From Bacillota bacterium (GTDB lineage Bacteria; Bacillota; Clostridia; Christensenellales; CAG-138): a DNA stretch of 64,000 nucleotides. The position numbers were made by a program, and so were the translations under genes. The notes under the pieces were generated by a model, which saw nothing but the letters and a program-made list of their open reading frames with translations, was not told the origin of the DNA and did no database searches. The DNA lies in the NCBI GenBank assembly GCA_023455425.1, contig JAEYCM010000005.1:69739-133738 (forward strand). The letters run 5' to 3'. The stretch's first letter is position 1, and the number at the start of each line of letters is the position of its first letter. This document shows, piece after piece, positions 8,772 through 16,325 of this stretch.

Positions 8772-8790
8772 CGGATATGGAATATGTCCG
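8772..8790. promoter_or_regulatory. Inverted repeat CGGATAT-N5-ATGTCCG upstream of kduD
   Basis: The 7-base arms match at six positions. The site lies about 130 bases before kduD, in the only long gap (170 bases) of the kdgK-kduD gene row. It shares the half-site CGGATAT with 7736-7773, so the same regulator, probably the AraC protein encoded just upstream, may bind both. Confidence 0.35.
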
Positions 8791-8813
8791 AAAGGGATGA
8801 ATAGGGGCAAAAA

Positions 8814-9560
8814 TTATTTGCACTTTGCGCCGATAAACGCGCTGGGGGAGTAGTTGAAGTGTTTTTTGAACACGCGGGAAAAGTAGAGCGGCTCATCAAA
8901 GCCGCACATATCCGCGATCTCCGCGATGCTGTACTCGTTGGCGCGCATGGATTTTAACAGCATCTCCGCCTTTTTCATGCGCATGCCGGTCAAATACCCC
9001 TGCGGGGTGACGTTCATTTCTTTCTTAAACAGCTTGCGCAAATAATCGTAGTTGAAGGGAAGCGTCCTGATGAAGTCGTCGAGCCGGTAGGCGGAATCGG
9101 AATAGTTTCTCAGGATATCGTTCCGTATCAGTTCCACGGTATCCGAAAACGAGGTCTGGCTCTGGAACAGTATGATATAGCTGACAATGAGCTCCCCCAT
9201 GGCGGAGAGTATCATCTCTTTTTTATTGATGTCGGAGTTGAAGTAAAAGTGCGTTTCGGAAAAGAAGGTCAAAATATGGTTTTCCGCATCGTCCCCTATT
9301 TTGACCGCGCTGCGGTAAGGAAACGTCGCGTCGGTTACATGCAAATAGATGTTGGTGAAGCCTTCCTTGCTGTTGTTGGAATGGCGCACATGCGGCGGAA
9401 TGGCGACCACTTCGCCCGTCTCATACGCCATGACCGCGCCGTTTTCAAATTCCACCTGTCCCATGCCGCTGGTGCAATAGATCAGTTCCCAAGCCGTGTG
9501 GAAATGCGTCTGTACCGAATACGTCCTCAAATGCCGCCCTGCAAAAGCAATCGTATTCAT
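8814..9560 (-). CDS. AraC-family transcriptional regulator with cupin sensor domain
   Basis: A 248-residue protein. The N-terminal part (residues 1-100) looks like a cupin sugar-binding domain (HFHTAWELIYCTSG, PPHVRHSN). The C-terminal part (about 150-245) holds two helix-turn-helix motifs, with YSIAEIADMCGFDEPLYFSRVFKKHF being the typical second motif (given here only for position, residues about 208-233). It lies between the esterase and kduD genes. It probably senses a uronate or pectin fragment and activates the local genes through the CGGATAT sites. Confidence 0.85.
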   Translation of the reverse strand: MNTIAFAGRHLRTYSVQTHFHTAWELIYCTSGMGQVEFENGAVMAYETGEVVAIPPHVRHSNNSKEGFTNIYLHVTDATFPYRSAVKIGDDAENHILTFFSETHFYFNSDINKKEMILSAMGELIVSYIILFQSQTSFSDTVELIRNDILRNYSDSAYRLDDFIRTLPFNYDYLRKLFKKEMNVTPQGYLTGMRMKKAEMLLKSMRANEYSIAEIADMCGFDEPLYFSRVFKKHFNYSPSAFIGAKCK

Positions 9561-9578
9561 TGCGCGCTCCCCCTTCTG

Positions 9579-10430
9579 TTATCTTCCGTCCTCCACCCGA
9601 AGACCGCGTTCAAAGAGCCATTCTGCGCTCATATTGATCCAATCCGTCACGCCTGCGCTCACCTGCGGAAGTTCGTGTAACGCGTATACGGCGCTGTCCG
9701 CCGTGGAAAGGCCGTGCCTGCCCTGTTCGAACACATGGAGCGTGAAGGGGACGCCCTGTTCCTCATAGGCCATTGCAAGAAGCAGGCTGTTTTTGACCGG
9801 AACAGAGGCGTCGGCAACTGTGTGCCATAAAAACGCCGGAACCGCATGTTGCGTGACGCGCGTTTCCAAAGACATCCGCGCCTTCAAAGCCTCGTCCTTC
9901 CCGCACAGGTTTCTAAACGAGTCCGCGTGCCCCTTTTCCCCGGATGTGACGACCGGGTAGGCAAGCACCGCGGCGTCCGGCCGGACCAGGGCGGACTTTT
10001 CCTTTAAGGCCGCAAGGACCGGCGCATCGTCGAATATCGTCGCAAGGCATCCGCACAGGTGTCCGCCTGCGGAAAACCCAAGGGAAGCAACTTTGTCAGG
10101 CGCGACATGGAACGTCTCCGCCTCGCTACGGATGTAGGCCATCGCCATGGCGGCCTCAATGAGCTGCGCGGGGTACCGAACGGGCGCTACGGAATAGTCC
10201 AGTATAAACGCGCAAAAGCCCTTTGCCATATACCGCAGCGCCACCGGCTCCGCCTCCCTGTCCGATACAAGGGTGTACGCGCCGCCGGGCAATATCAGAA
10301 TAGCCGGGTGCCGTCTGTGCTCCCGCATGCCCGCAGGCGCCTCAATCGCCATACAGGTCAATATGCCCTTGCCCCCCTCGGGACGCTCCAAACCGAAATA
10401 TGCATATAAATCGATTGTTTGATGCTGCAT
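9579..10430 (-). CDS. Alpha/beta-hydrolase, acetyl-xylan-esterase-like
   Basis: A 283-residue cytoplasmic hydrolase. LPGGAYTLVSDRE gives the oxyanion-hole region, GFSAGGH the nucleophile Ser, HTVADASVPVKNS the acid Asp and FEQGRHGLS the His. This order and spacing is that of BD-FAE/Axe2-type acetyl esterases of plant polysaccharide loci. No signal peptide is present. In this operon, between the AEC transporter and the AraC gene, it may remove acetyl groups from imported pectin fragments; that substrate is inferred. Confidence 0.8.
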   Translation of the reverse strand: MQHQTIDLYAYFGLERPEGGKGILTCMAIEAPAGMREHRRHPAILILPGGAYTLVSDREAEPVALRYMAKGFCAFILDYSVAPVRYPAQLIEAAMAMAYIRSEAETFHVAPDKVASLGFSAGGHLCGCLATIFDDAPVLAALKEKSALVRPDAAVLAYPVVTSGEKGHADSFRNLCGKDEALKARMSLETRVTQHAVPAFLWHTVADASVPVKNSLLLAMAYEEQGVPFTLHVFEQGRHGLSTADSAVYALHELPQVSAGVTDWINMSAEWLFERGLRVEDGR

Positions 10431-10451
10431 GTTGATCCCCTCCTGCTCCCA

Positions 10452-11438
10452 TTAAAACACGCCCAGCATTTTGAACACAAGTACCATGCAAAATATGCTA
10501 AGCCCCGAAAACAGCGTGGTCCAGACCACAACCTGCCCCGCAAGCTGTCCGTCCGCATGCATCTGCTGCGCGATGATGGCGCTTGCAACCGAAACCGGGG
10601 AGCCGAAGAGCGCGATCAACCCCGCATAATGCGCGCCGCCGAAGGAAGGAATATACCGATATGCCACAGCGAGCATGAGAACCGGTGCGATCACGAGCCG
10701 CATGACGGTGGCGATAGTGATTTGCCTTGAGAGCGCGCCCACTGCGGAAAATTCGAACTGCGCGCCCAATACAATAAGCGCAAGCGGGGAGGCAAGCTCC
10801 GCCACTTTTTCCACGCCTGCATACAGAAACGGAAGGGTATCCAGCCGGAAGGAGATATCCGCCTGTACCAACGCCATGCGCACGCAAAGGGCGAGAAGGC
10901 CGCACAGCACCCCAACGGTCAACGGGTTTTTCAATATCTCTTTTATCAGCTTCCCCGTGTGGGGGGCGGTCCCTGCTTCCCCCGAAAAATAGGCGAGTGC
11001 CCATATGGAGAGGATGTTAAAGAGCGGAATACTGAATATGGAAAGCGCCGCCGCCATCTGCGCCCCCGCTTCCCCGAACAGCGAGGCAGAAAGCGGCAGG
11101 CCGAACATGGCAAAGTTGGAGCGGAAAATGCACTGCACCATCACACCCTTTTGCCTGCGGTCTTTGACGGCAATTGAGGCGGTCAGCAGGCCAAGTGCGA
11201 ACAGGACGATTATGCCGCCGCACGCGTAGGCGACAAGCCCCCATTCAAGCGACCCGATGCTCTCCGTTTTATAGATATTGAGAAACAGCAGCGTGGGCAG
11301 AAACACATGGAAGCAAAGCTTGCCGGCAACACGGGCGAATTCCGGGTTAATCAGCCCAACGCGCTTTAATATATAGCCAAGCCCGCAGAGAGAAACGACG
11401 GGGAACACCGCGTTGAGCGCAAAAAGCACCATTTCCAT
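10452..11438 (-). CDS. AEC-family transporter (auxin efflux carrier fold)
   Basis: A 328-residue protein with about ten membrane segments in two repeats. It has the AEC-type features LCGLGYILKRVGLI at the N-terminus, FRSNFAMFGLPLS before the middle and GLIALFGSPVSVASAIIAQQ in the second half. AEC proteins export or exchange organic acids such as malate. Located between the GH4 gene (14 bases upstream) and the esterase gene, it may move a sugar acid or a fermentation acid. Direction and substrate are unknown. Confidence 0.8.
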   Translation of the reverse strand: MEMVLFALNAVFPVVSLCGLGYILKRVGLINPEFARVAGKLCFHVFLPTLLFLNIYKTESIGSLEWGLVAYACGGIIVLFALGLLTASIAVKDRRQKGVMVQCIFRSNFAMFGLPLSASLFGEAGAQMAAALSIFSIPLFNILSIWALAYFSGEAGTAPHTGKLIKEILKNPLTVGVLCGLLALCVRMALVQADISFRLDTLPFLYAGVEKVAELASPLALIVLGAQFEFSAVGALSRQITIATVMRLVIAPVLMLAVAYRYIPSFGGAHYAGLIALFGSPVSVASAIIAQQMHADGQLAGQVVVWTTLFSGLSIFCMVLVFKMLGVF

Positions 11439-11452
11439 ATACCGCGCCCGTT

Positions 11453-12850
11453 CTACGCGTCAAGCCTGTAGTAAGGCTCAAGAAACGGGCGCGTATTTTC
11501 AATCATCTTCCGGAACAGGGCCCGTCCATCCGAAAGGGAAAGCGGCGCGCACAGCGGTTGGTCCATGAACGCGGCAAATATCCGGTCCAGGTCCCGTTTT
11601 ACGATGCCTTCGTATGCGCTTTCGATATTCAGACACGCCCGCGTGACCAGCGCATGGGCCGCCGCGGGTAAGCGTTTTGCCACCACCGGTTTTACGCTGT
11701 TATGGGAGAACACACAGTTTGTTTCCACAATGCTGCCCAATGGCAAGCCCGGCATCTGTCCGGAATTGGGCAGGTTGACATTTGATACCACCGTCCCCAT
11801 GCCCAGTATGGCCTTGATAAGGTCGATCAGTTCTTCGTCCGATTGTTGAAGGCGGACAGGCATTTTCCCTTCCGCCGAAGCCACACTTTCCTGAATGCGC
11901 TCGTTTTGCCTTCTCTTGCGGAAGCCGACGTCGGTCAGGTGGAACCCCCACGCCTTCACGTGTTCCGGGCTTTGCATATACCAGCGGCCATTCATAAACT
12001 CTGCAAGGTGCCTGTCCCCGGCCGCCCCCAACGCCCCATAGCGCCGATACAGGTCCATTTTAACCTTGTTGCCGCTGCGGAAGACATCTGTTTGATAATC
12101 CTGCGGGCCGACGCCTTTTCGCTCGCAATATCCCTGTTCAAAGAACCGTTCGATAAACTCAGGCAGCAGCGAAAGAATATCAAGATCGCCGTACTGCGCC
12201 TGCGTAATCCATGTAAAATGATTGACACCCGAAGCGTCCGTATAAATTTCCCGCCGGTTGGGGCGGGGAACGCCGCATATCTCCTGAATGACGGCGCACA
12301 GGAAATCCTGCGCGTGGAACACCTCATGGCAGCAGCCAAACGCCTTGATTTGAGGAAACGCACCATAAAGCGCCTTTACGCAGATGCTCATGGGATTGGT
12401 CAGGTTGAGTACCCAGGCTTCCGGACAATGCCGCGCAATTTCCCGGGCAAATCCTTCAAACAGCGGCACGGTGCGCATGGCGCGCAATATGCCGCCTGGC
12501 CCCGCGGTATCCCCTACGGACTGGTAGATGCCAAGCTGCTCGGGCGCGTGGACGTCGCTTTCCATTTCTTCAAACGTGCCCGGCAGGATGGAAATGATGA
12601 CGAAATCCGCGTTTTGGAGCGCACCTTCGAGCGTTTCATAGACGCCGTATTCCCAGCGGCTGACGGTTTCCGGCAAGGCGTTGATACGCTCGCCAATCCT
12701 CTTATTCAAAAGAGCCGCTTCCCTGTCGGTGTCATAAAGCGCGATTTCACCCGTCAATCCTTGCGTGAGCGCAAGATCGTTCATGAAAATGCGCGCCCAT
12801 TGCTTGGAGCCGCCGCCGATATATGCGATTTTAATGTTTCTTGTTTGCAT
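11453..12850 (-). CDS. Alpha-galacturonidase, glycoside hydrolase family 4 (CHEV type)
   Basis: A 465-residue GH4 enzyme. The NAD site is IAYIGGGSKQWA, the metal ligands are the Cys of CCHEVF and the His of DASGVNHFTW, and NPMS follows the catalytic region. GH4 subgroups are told apart by the motif around the metal Cys; CHEV is the published signature of alpha-galacturonidases such as Bacillus subtilis LplD. It should release galacturonate from alpha-galacturonides inside the cell, using NAD and Mn2+ in a redox-assisted elimination. Three bases separate it from kdgK upstream, so it is co-transcribed. Confidence 0.88.
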   Translation of the reverse strand: MQTRNIKIAYIGGGSKQWARIFMNDLALTQGLTGEIALYDTDREAALLNKRIGERINALPETVSRWEYGVYETLEGALQNADFVIISILPGTFEEMESDVHAPEQLGIYQSVGDTAGPGGILRAMRTVPLFEGFAREIARHCPEAWVLNLTNPMSICVKALYGAFPQIKAFGCCHEVFHAQDFLCAVIQEICGVPRPNRREIYTDASGVNHFTWITQAQYGDLDILSLLPEFIERFFEQGYCERKGVGPQDYQTDVFRSGNKVKMDLYRRYGALGAAGDRHLAEFMNGRWYMQSPEHVKAWGFHLTDVGFRKRRQNERIQESVASAEGKMPVRLQQSDEELIDLIKAILGMGTVVSNVNLPNSGQMPGLPLGSIVETNCVFSHNSVKPVVAKRLPAAAHALVTRACLNIESAYEGIVKRDLDRIFAAFMDQPLCAPLSLSDGRALFRKMIENTRPFLEPYYRLDA

Positions 12851-12853
12851 TTT

Positions 12854-13885
12854 TTACCTCTGCACCCTTCCGGAGCCGTCGCCCGCCGCAAGCTTTTTGA
12901 CTTCCTCCACCGTAACCATATTGAAATCTCCCTCCACGCTGTGCTTGAGGCAGCTTGCCGCGGTTGCGAATGCAAGCGTCTCCTGCAGCCCCATGCCCGT
13001 AAGCATCCCGTAGATAAGCCCCGCGCCGAAGCTATCCCCTCCGCCCACGCGGTCCACGATGTGCAGGGCGTATTTCTTAGAAAAGTAATATTCCCCGCCC
13101 GTATAGAGCATGGCGGACCAGTTGTTGTCGTTGGCGGAAAGAGATTCCCGCAGCGTAACGGCAACCGTACGGAAGGAAAACCGCTCCGCAAGCCGGCGCG
13201 CCACGTCTTTGTATCCTTCCTGGCTGACCTTGCCAGCGTGAACGTCCGTATCCGAGGCACGGATATGGAATATGTCCGCGGCGTCCTCTTCGTTTGCAAT
13301 GCAGACGTCCACATATTCCATCAATTCCGTCATGACAGCGTTTGCCTTTTCGCGGCTCCAGAGATTTTTGCGGTAATTAAGATCGCAGGAGATTGTCAGC
13401 CCCATATGTCTTGCCGCTTGGCAGGCGACTTTACAAAGTTCCGCCGCATGATCGGAAAGCGCCGGCGTGATGCCGGTAAAATGAAACCAATCGGCCCCTT
13501 GGAATATTGCCTCCCAGTCAAAATCCGCTTGCTCCGCCGTAGCGATAGAAGAACCCGCCCGGTCATAAATGACCTTGGAGGGCCTCTGGCTTGCGCCTTT
13601 TTCCAGGAAGTAGATACCGATCCGCGCGCCGCCGCGGGCGATGAATGACGTGTCCACACCAAATTTTCTGAGCGCATTGACGGCGCACTGGCCGATCTCA
13701 TGCCGGGGCAGCTTTGTGACATACGCGGCGTCCACGCCGAAATTGGCAAGCGAAACCGCTACGTTCGCTTCCCCGCCGCCATAGGTCGCATGAAACGTAT
13801 CGGCCTGGGCAAAGCGGCAGTATCCTTCCGGCGCAAGCCGGAGCATAATCTCCCCGAACGTGACAACCCTGGGCACGGAAAACAC
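12854..13885 (-). CDS. kdgK: 2-keto-3-deoxygluconate kinase KdgK (PfkB family)
   Basis: A 343-residue ribokinase-fold enzyme. The substrate-side motif is YGGGEANVAVSLANFG, the middle has SCDLNYRKNLW, and the ATP-site/catalytic-base motif is DRVGGGDSFGAGLIYG. It phosphorylates KDG to KDPG, the end of both the KduI/KduD branch and the classical mannonate branch. It is the first gene of the row kdgK-GH4-AEC-esterase-araC-kduD. Its promoter carries two KdgR-like boxes (13969-14003). No KDPG aldolase is encoded in the window. Confidence 0.9.
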   Translation of the reverse strand: MFSVPRVVTFGEIMLRLAPEGYCRFAQADTFHATYGGGEANVAVSLANFGVDAAYVTKLPRHEIGQCAVNALRKFGVDTSFIARGGARIGIYFLEKGASQRPSKVIYDRAGSSIATAEQADFDWEAIFQGADWFHFTGITPALSDHAAELCKVACQAARHMGLTISCDLNYRKNLWSREKANAVMTELMEYVDVCIANEEDAADIFHIRASDTDVHAGKVSQEGYKDVARRLAERFSFRTVAVTLRESLSANDNNWSAMLYTGGEYYFSKKYALHIVDRVGGGDSFGAGLIYGMLTGMGLQETLAFATAASCLKHSVEGDFNMVTVEEVKKLAAGDGSGRVQR

Positions 13886-13962
13886 CTCCTATTTCTGCAA
13901 CAGATGGATGGCAACCCCCGCGATCTCCTCCCGAAGATAGATGGCGGCCGGCTTCTTGACGC

Positions 13963-14003
13963 ATTATATTCCATATTATGAAACTTAATTTCGTATTTTG
14001 GAT
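13963..14003 (-). promoter_or_regulatory. kdgK promoter with two IclR/KdgR-type operator boxes
   Basis: On the minus strand TATAAT lies at 13963-13968. Box 1, TTCCATATTATGAAA (13969-13983), abuts it and fills the spacer. Box 2, TTTCGTATTTTGGAT (13989-14003, reverse orientation), covers the -35 position 20 bases away centre to centre. Occupancy would block RNA polymerase, so the IclR protein encoded divergently is probably a repressor. Confidence 0.65.
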
Positions 14004-14103
14004 TTGTTTTATCTGGATTATCGCAGAAGTATTTGAATAATGCAATACACATCTCGGCACTTTTTTATAAACTTGCTTTCATGTACAGGTTTCAAGTACA
14101 ATA

Positions 14104-14118
14104 TTCCATATTACGAAA
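14104..14118 (+). promoter_or_regulatory. KdgR-type operator box at the iclR promoter
   Basis: TTCCATATTACGAAA differs from kdgK box 1 at one position. It follows directly on the -10-like TACAAT (14097-14102; -35-like TTGCTT at 14073-14078) and precedes the iclR start at 14152, consistent with autorepression. Confidence 0.6.
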
Positions 14119-14151
14119 TCACATTTTATATTGTATTTTGAAAGGTTTTAT

Positions 14152-14931
14152 ATGAGCGATAACAGCGTGCAGTCCTTGGAGCGGGCATTCGGCCTGTTGG
14201 ATACGCTTTCCCTGAATCCCAACGGGATGCACTTATCGGAGCTTGCCGGGCAAACGGGGCTCAACAAAAGCACGGTCCACCGCCTGCTTGCCTCCCTGAT
14301 CGCGCTCGGCTATGTCAAAAAGACAGAGGGTGTAAGCGGCAAATACCAGCTTTCGCTTAAGCTGTTTGAACTGGCCGGGCGTGTGGTGGAAAGCATCAAT
14401 GTGCTTGACGTTGCGCGCGACCCTTTAGAAAAGCTGCGCGATGCAGCGAAGGAGACCATACATCTTGTGGTGCGGGACGGATGCGATATTGTCTATATCC
14501 ACAAATCCGAATGTCCGTCAAACGCCTACCGCCTGTTTTCCCAAATCGGCATGCGCCGCCCGCTCTACTGCACGGCGGCGGGCAAAAGCATACTTGCGAC
14601 ATTGAGCGACCGCGAAGTCGCCTCCGTTTGGGAGCAAAGCAATATTGAAACATATACGGAACACACCATCACATCGCTTTCGGAGCTGTATCGTGCGCTT
14701 GACGGCATACGCGCCTGCGGCTACGCTCTGGACAATGAAGAAAATGAGCCGGGTGTACGCTGCATTGCCGCAGCCATACGGGATTACACCGGAAGAAGCC
14801 GCGCGGCGTTTTCCATTTCCGCCCCCGGCTTGCGCCTGCCGGAAGATCGGATTTTGAGCCTTGTCCCGGAAGTGCTGTCCACGGCGGAAAGGCTTTCAAA
14901 AGAAATGGGATATACCGCCCGCATCGGCTGA
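14152..14931 (+). CDS. kdgR: IclR-family regulator, KdgR type
   Basis: A 259-residue regulator. A winged helix-turn-helix at residues 10-65 (GLDTLSLNPNGMHLSEL and LNKSTVHRLLASL regions) is followed by the IclR effector domain with SQIGMRRPLYCTAAGKSIL. It is divergent from kdgK across 266 bases that hold three copies of a TTCCATATTAYGAAA box. IclR members of the KdgR group repress pectin and hexuronate genes and are released by KDG. The start at 14152 follows GAAAGG; an ATG at 14131 is a weaker alternative. Confidence 0.88.
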   Translation: MSDNSVQSLERAFGLLDTLSLNPNGMHLSELAGQTGLNKSTVHRLLASLIALGYVKKTEGVSGKYQLSLKLFELAGRVVESINVLDVARDPLEKLRDAAKETIHLVVRDGCDIVYIHKSECPSNAYRLFSQIGMRRPLYCTAAGKSILATLSDREVASVWEQSNIETYTEHTITSLSELYRALDGIRACGYALDNEENEPGVRCIAAAIRDYTGRSRAAFSISAPGLRLPEDRILSLVPEVLSTAERLSKEMGYTARIG

Positions 14932-14966
14932 ACCGCCTTATTTTTCCGAAAAAAGAGGTGATCCGC

Positions 14967-16121
14967 ATGTCCAACAGGGCCCTTTACGCACTTGCAGAGC
15001 CCACCTATATCACCTCCGTCTGGTTCTCGAAAAGCATCAAGGGCATGAACGACGCCGCAGCCAGGCAGCACGACGCGGTCCTATTGCTGCAGGATGAGGA
15101 AGCGCTTGCGAGCGCCAAGGAAATGCGTACGCTCATCCTTATCGGCGCGAATTCGGATTGGACGGAATATATGGTACGGCGCATGCGGAAGCGTGGGGTC
15201 AAGGTAGCGCTCATGGGGGCGGTGCCCACCGATTTTGGCGAAGATGTGAGCGGCGCGCTTTTAAGCAGGCAGACGCTGGTGGAAAGCATGGTGCGCTATT
15301 TTTACAACGCGGGCAGAAGAAGGCTCGCGTGCGTGGGTAACGAGGCAAGGCTTGCAAACGACAACATCCGTAAGCACGCATTTTTGGCGGCGGTAAAGAG
15401 CCGCCAACTGGACGCGGATGAACAGCGGGACGTCTATTCCGTGGAAACCGGGCTCGACGACTGTATCGCCCGTTTCTTAGACAACATCAACCGGTATGAC
15501 GGCGCGATCTGCACCAACGATTATGTGGCGGTACACCTGCTCGTCCGCGCAAAGGAGCGCAGCATACGGGTCCCGGAGCAGCTGTTTGTGGCGGGTTCCG
15601 GCAATTTACTCATCGGCTGCTGCACCACGCCCACGCTGACGACCTCGACGCTCGATTATTATGAGATGGGCGTACAGACTGTCAATATTTGGAATCTCTT
15701 GGAAAATAATCCGAGCATCATTTCCGCCCACACCGCCATCCCGTGCGAAATCATCTGCCGGGGTAGCACGGCGTATCTTCCCGTTTTGGAGGAAAAGGAG
15801 GCAGAACGGGCGGACTATGGAAAACGCCCGCCCCTGCAGGAATATGACCAGCGCTTCTTGTGGCTCCGGAAGCTGGAAAACTGCCTGCTGCAATGCGACA
15901 CGCTCGACTACGCGATATTAAACGGCGTTTTGCGCGGGGACAGCACGGAAGAACTGGCAGAAAAACTGTTTGTTTCCCCCGGCACCATCCAATATCGGCT
16001 CAAAAAGCTCTATGCCGCGATGGACGCGGACTCCCGCAGGGAGTTTGTACAACGGCTCGGTCCCTATGTCACAAACATGGAGTATCTGCGCAATACGGAA
16101 ATTCTCAACAAAGACACATGA
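14967..16121 (+). CDS. Transcriptional regulator with PBP-like sensor domain and C-terminal HTH
   Basis: A 384-residue protein of unusual layout. Residues 1-265 resemble the periplasmic-binding-protein-like sugar sensor of LacI/PurR regulators (TLILIGANSD, VALMGAVPTDFG, RRRLACVGNE, DGAICTNDYVAVHLL, VAGSGNLLIG). No N-terminal DNA-binding helix-turn-helix precedes it. A helix-turn-helix is instead visible near residues 330-355 (DSTEELAEKLFVSPGTIQYR), similar to PucR/LuxR types. I chose ATG 14967 behind AAGAGGTG. It lies between the IclR gene and a terminator and probably senses a sugar acid. Confidence 0.7.
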   Translation: MSNRALYALAEPTYITSVWFSKSIKGMNDAAARQHDAVLLLQDEEALASAKEMRTLILIGANSDWTEYMVRRMRKRGVKVALMGAVPTDFGEDVSGALLSRQTLVESMVRYFYNAGRRRLACVGNEARLANDNIRKHAFLAAVKSRQLDADEQRDVYSVETGLDDCIARFLDNINRYDGAICTNDYVAVHLLVRAKERSIRVPEQLFVAGSGNLLIGCCTTPTLTTSTLDYYEMGVQTVNIWNLLENNPSIISAHTAIPCEIICRGSTAYLPVLEEKEAERADYGKRPPLQEYDQRFLWLRKLENCLLQCDTLDYAILNGVLRGDSTEELAEKLFVSPGTIQYRLKKLYAAMDADSRREFVQRLGPYVTNMEYLRNTEILNKDT

Positions 16122-16170
16122 CCTGTAAAAGGCATTTATGATATCACATATGGCCGTTCCTATGCAATAT

Positions 16171-16203
16171 AAAAACCGGGCGCATGTACGAGCCCGGTTT
16201 TTG
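16171..16203. terminator. Bidirectional rho-independent terminator
   Basis: AAAAACCGGGC (16171-16181) and GCCCGGTTTTT (16192-16202) form an 11-bp stem with runs of A and T on both flanks. It separates the regulator gene from the hexuronate operon. Confidence 0.9.
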
Positions 16204-16205
16204 TA

Positions 16206-16235
16206 TTGTAACCGCCGCCGCCGTTTTTTTATAAT
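16206..16235 (+). promoter_or_regulatory. Probable promoter of the hexuronate operon
   Basis: TTGTAA (16206-16211, four of six) and a perfect TATAAT (16230-16235) are separated by 18 bases. The inferred leader of about 85 bases precedes the kinase start at 16326. I see no KdgR-type box in this promoter. Confidence 0.5.
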
Positions 16236-16325
16236 AAAGCTGCCTAGAGTATGTAAAACCGCTTCATTTCAACCGTTCTGACTGTCCTGCTTTTCGTAAA
16301 ACAACCGGAAACGGAGGAACCAAAT

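Noticed and set aside
11843..13648. Plus-strand open frame of 601 codons
   Set aside because: It lies entirely opposite the GH4 and kdgK genes, which have full family motifs on the minus strand; long antisense frames are expected with this codon bias. The composition (Arg/His/Phe-rich, no domain) is not protein-like.
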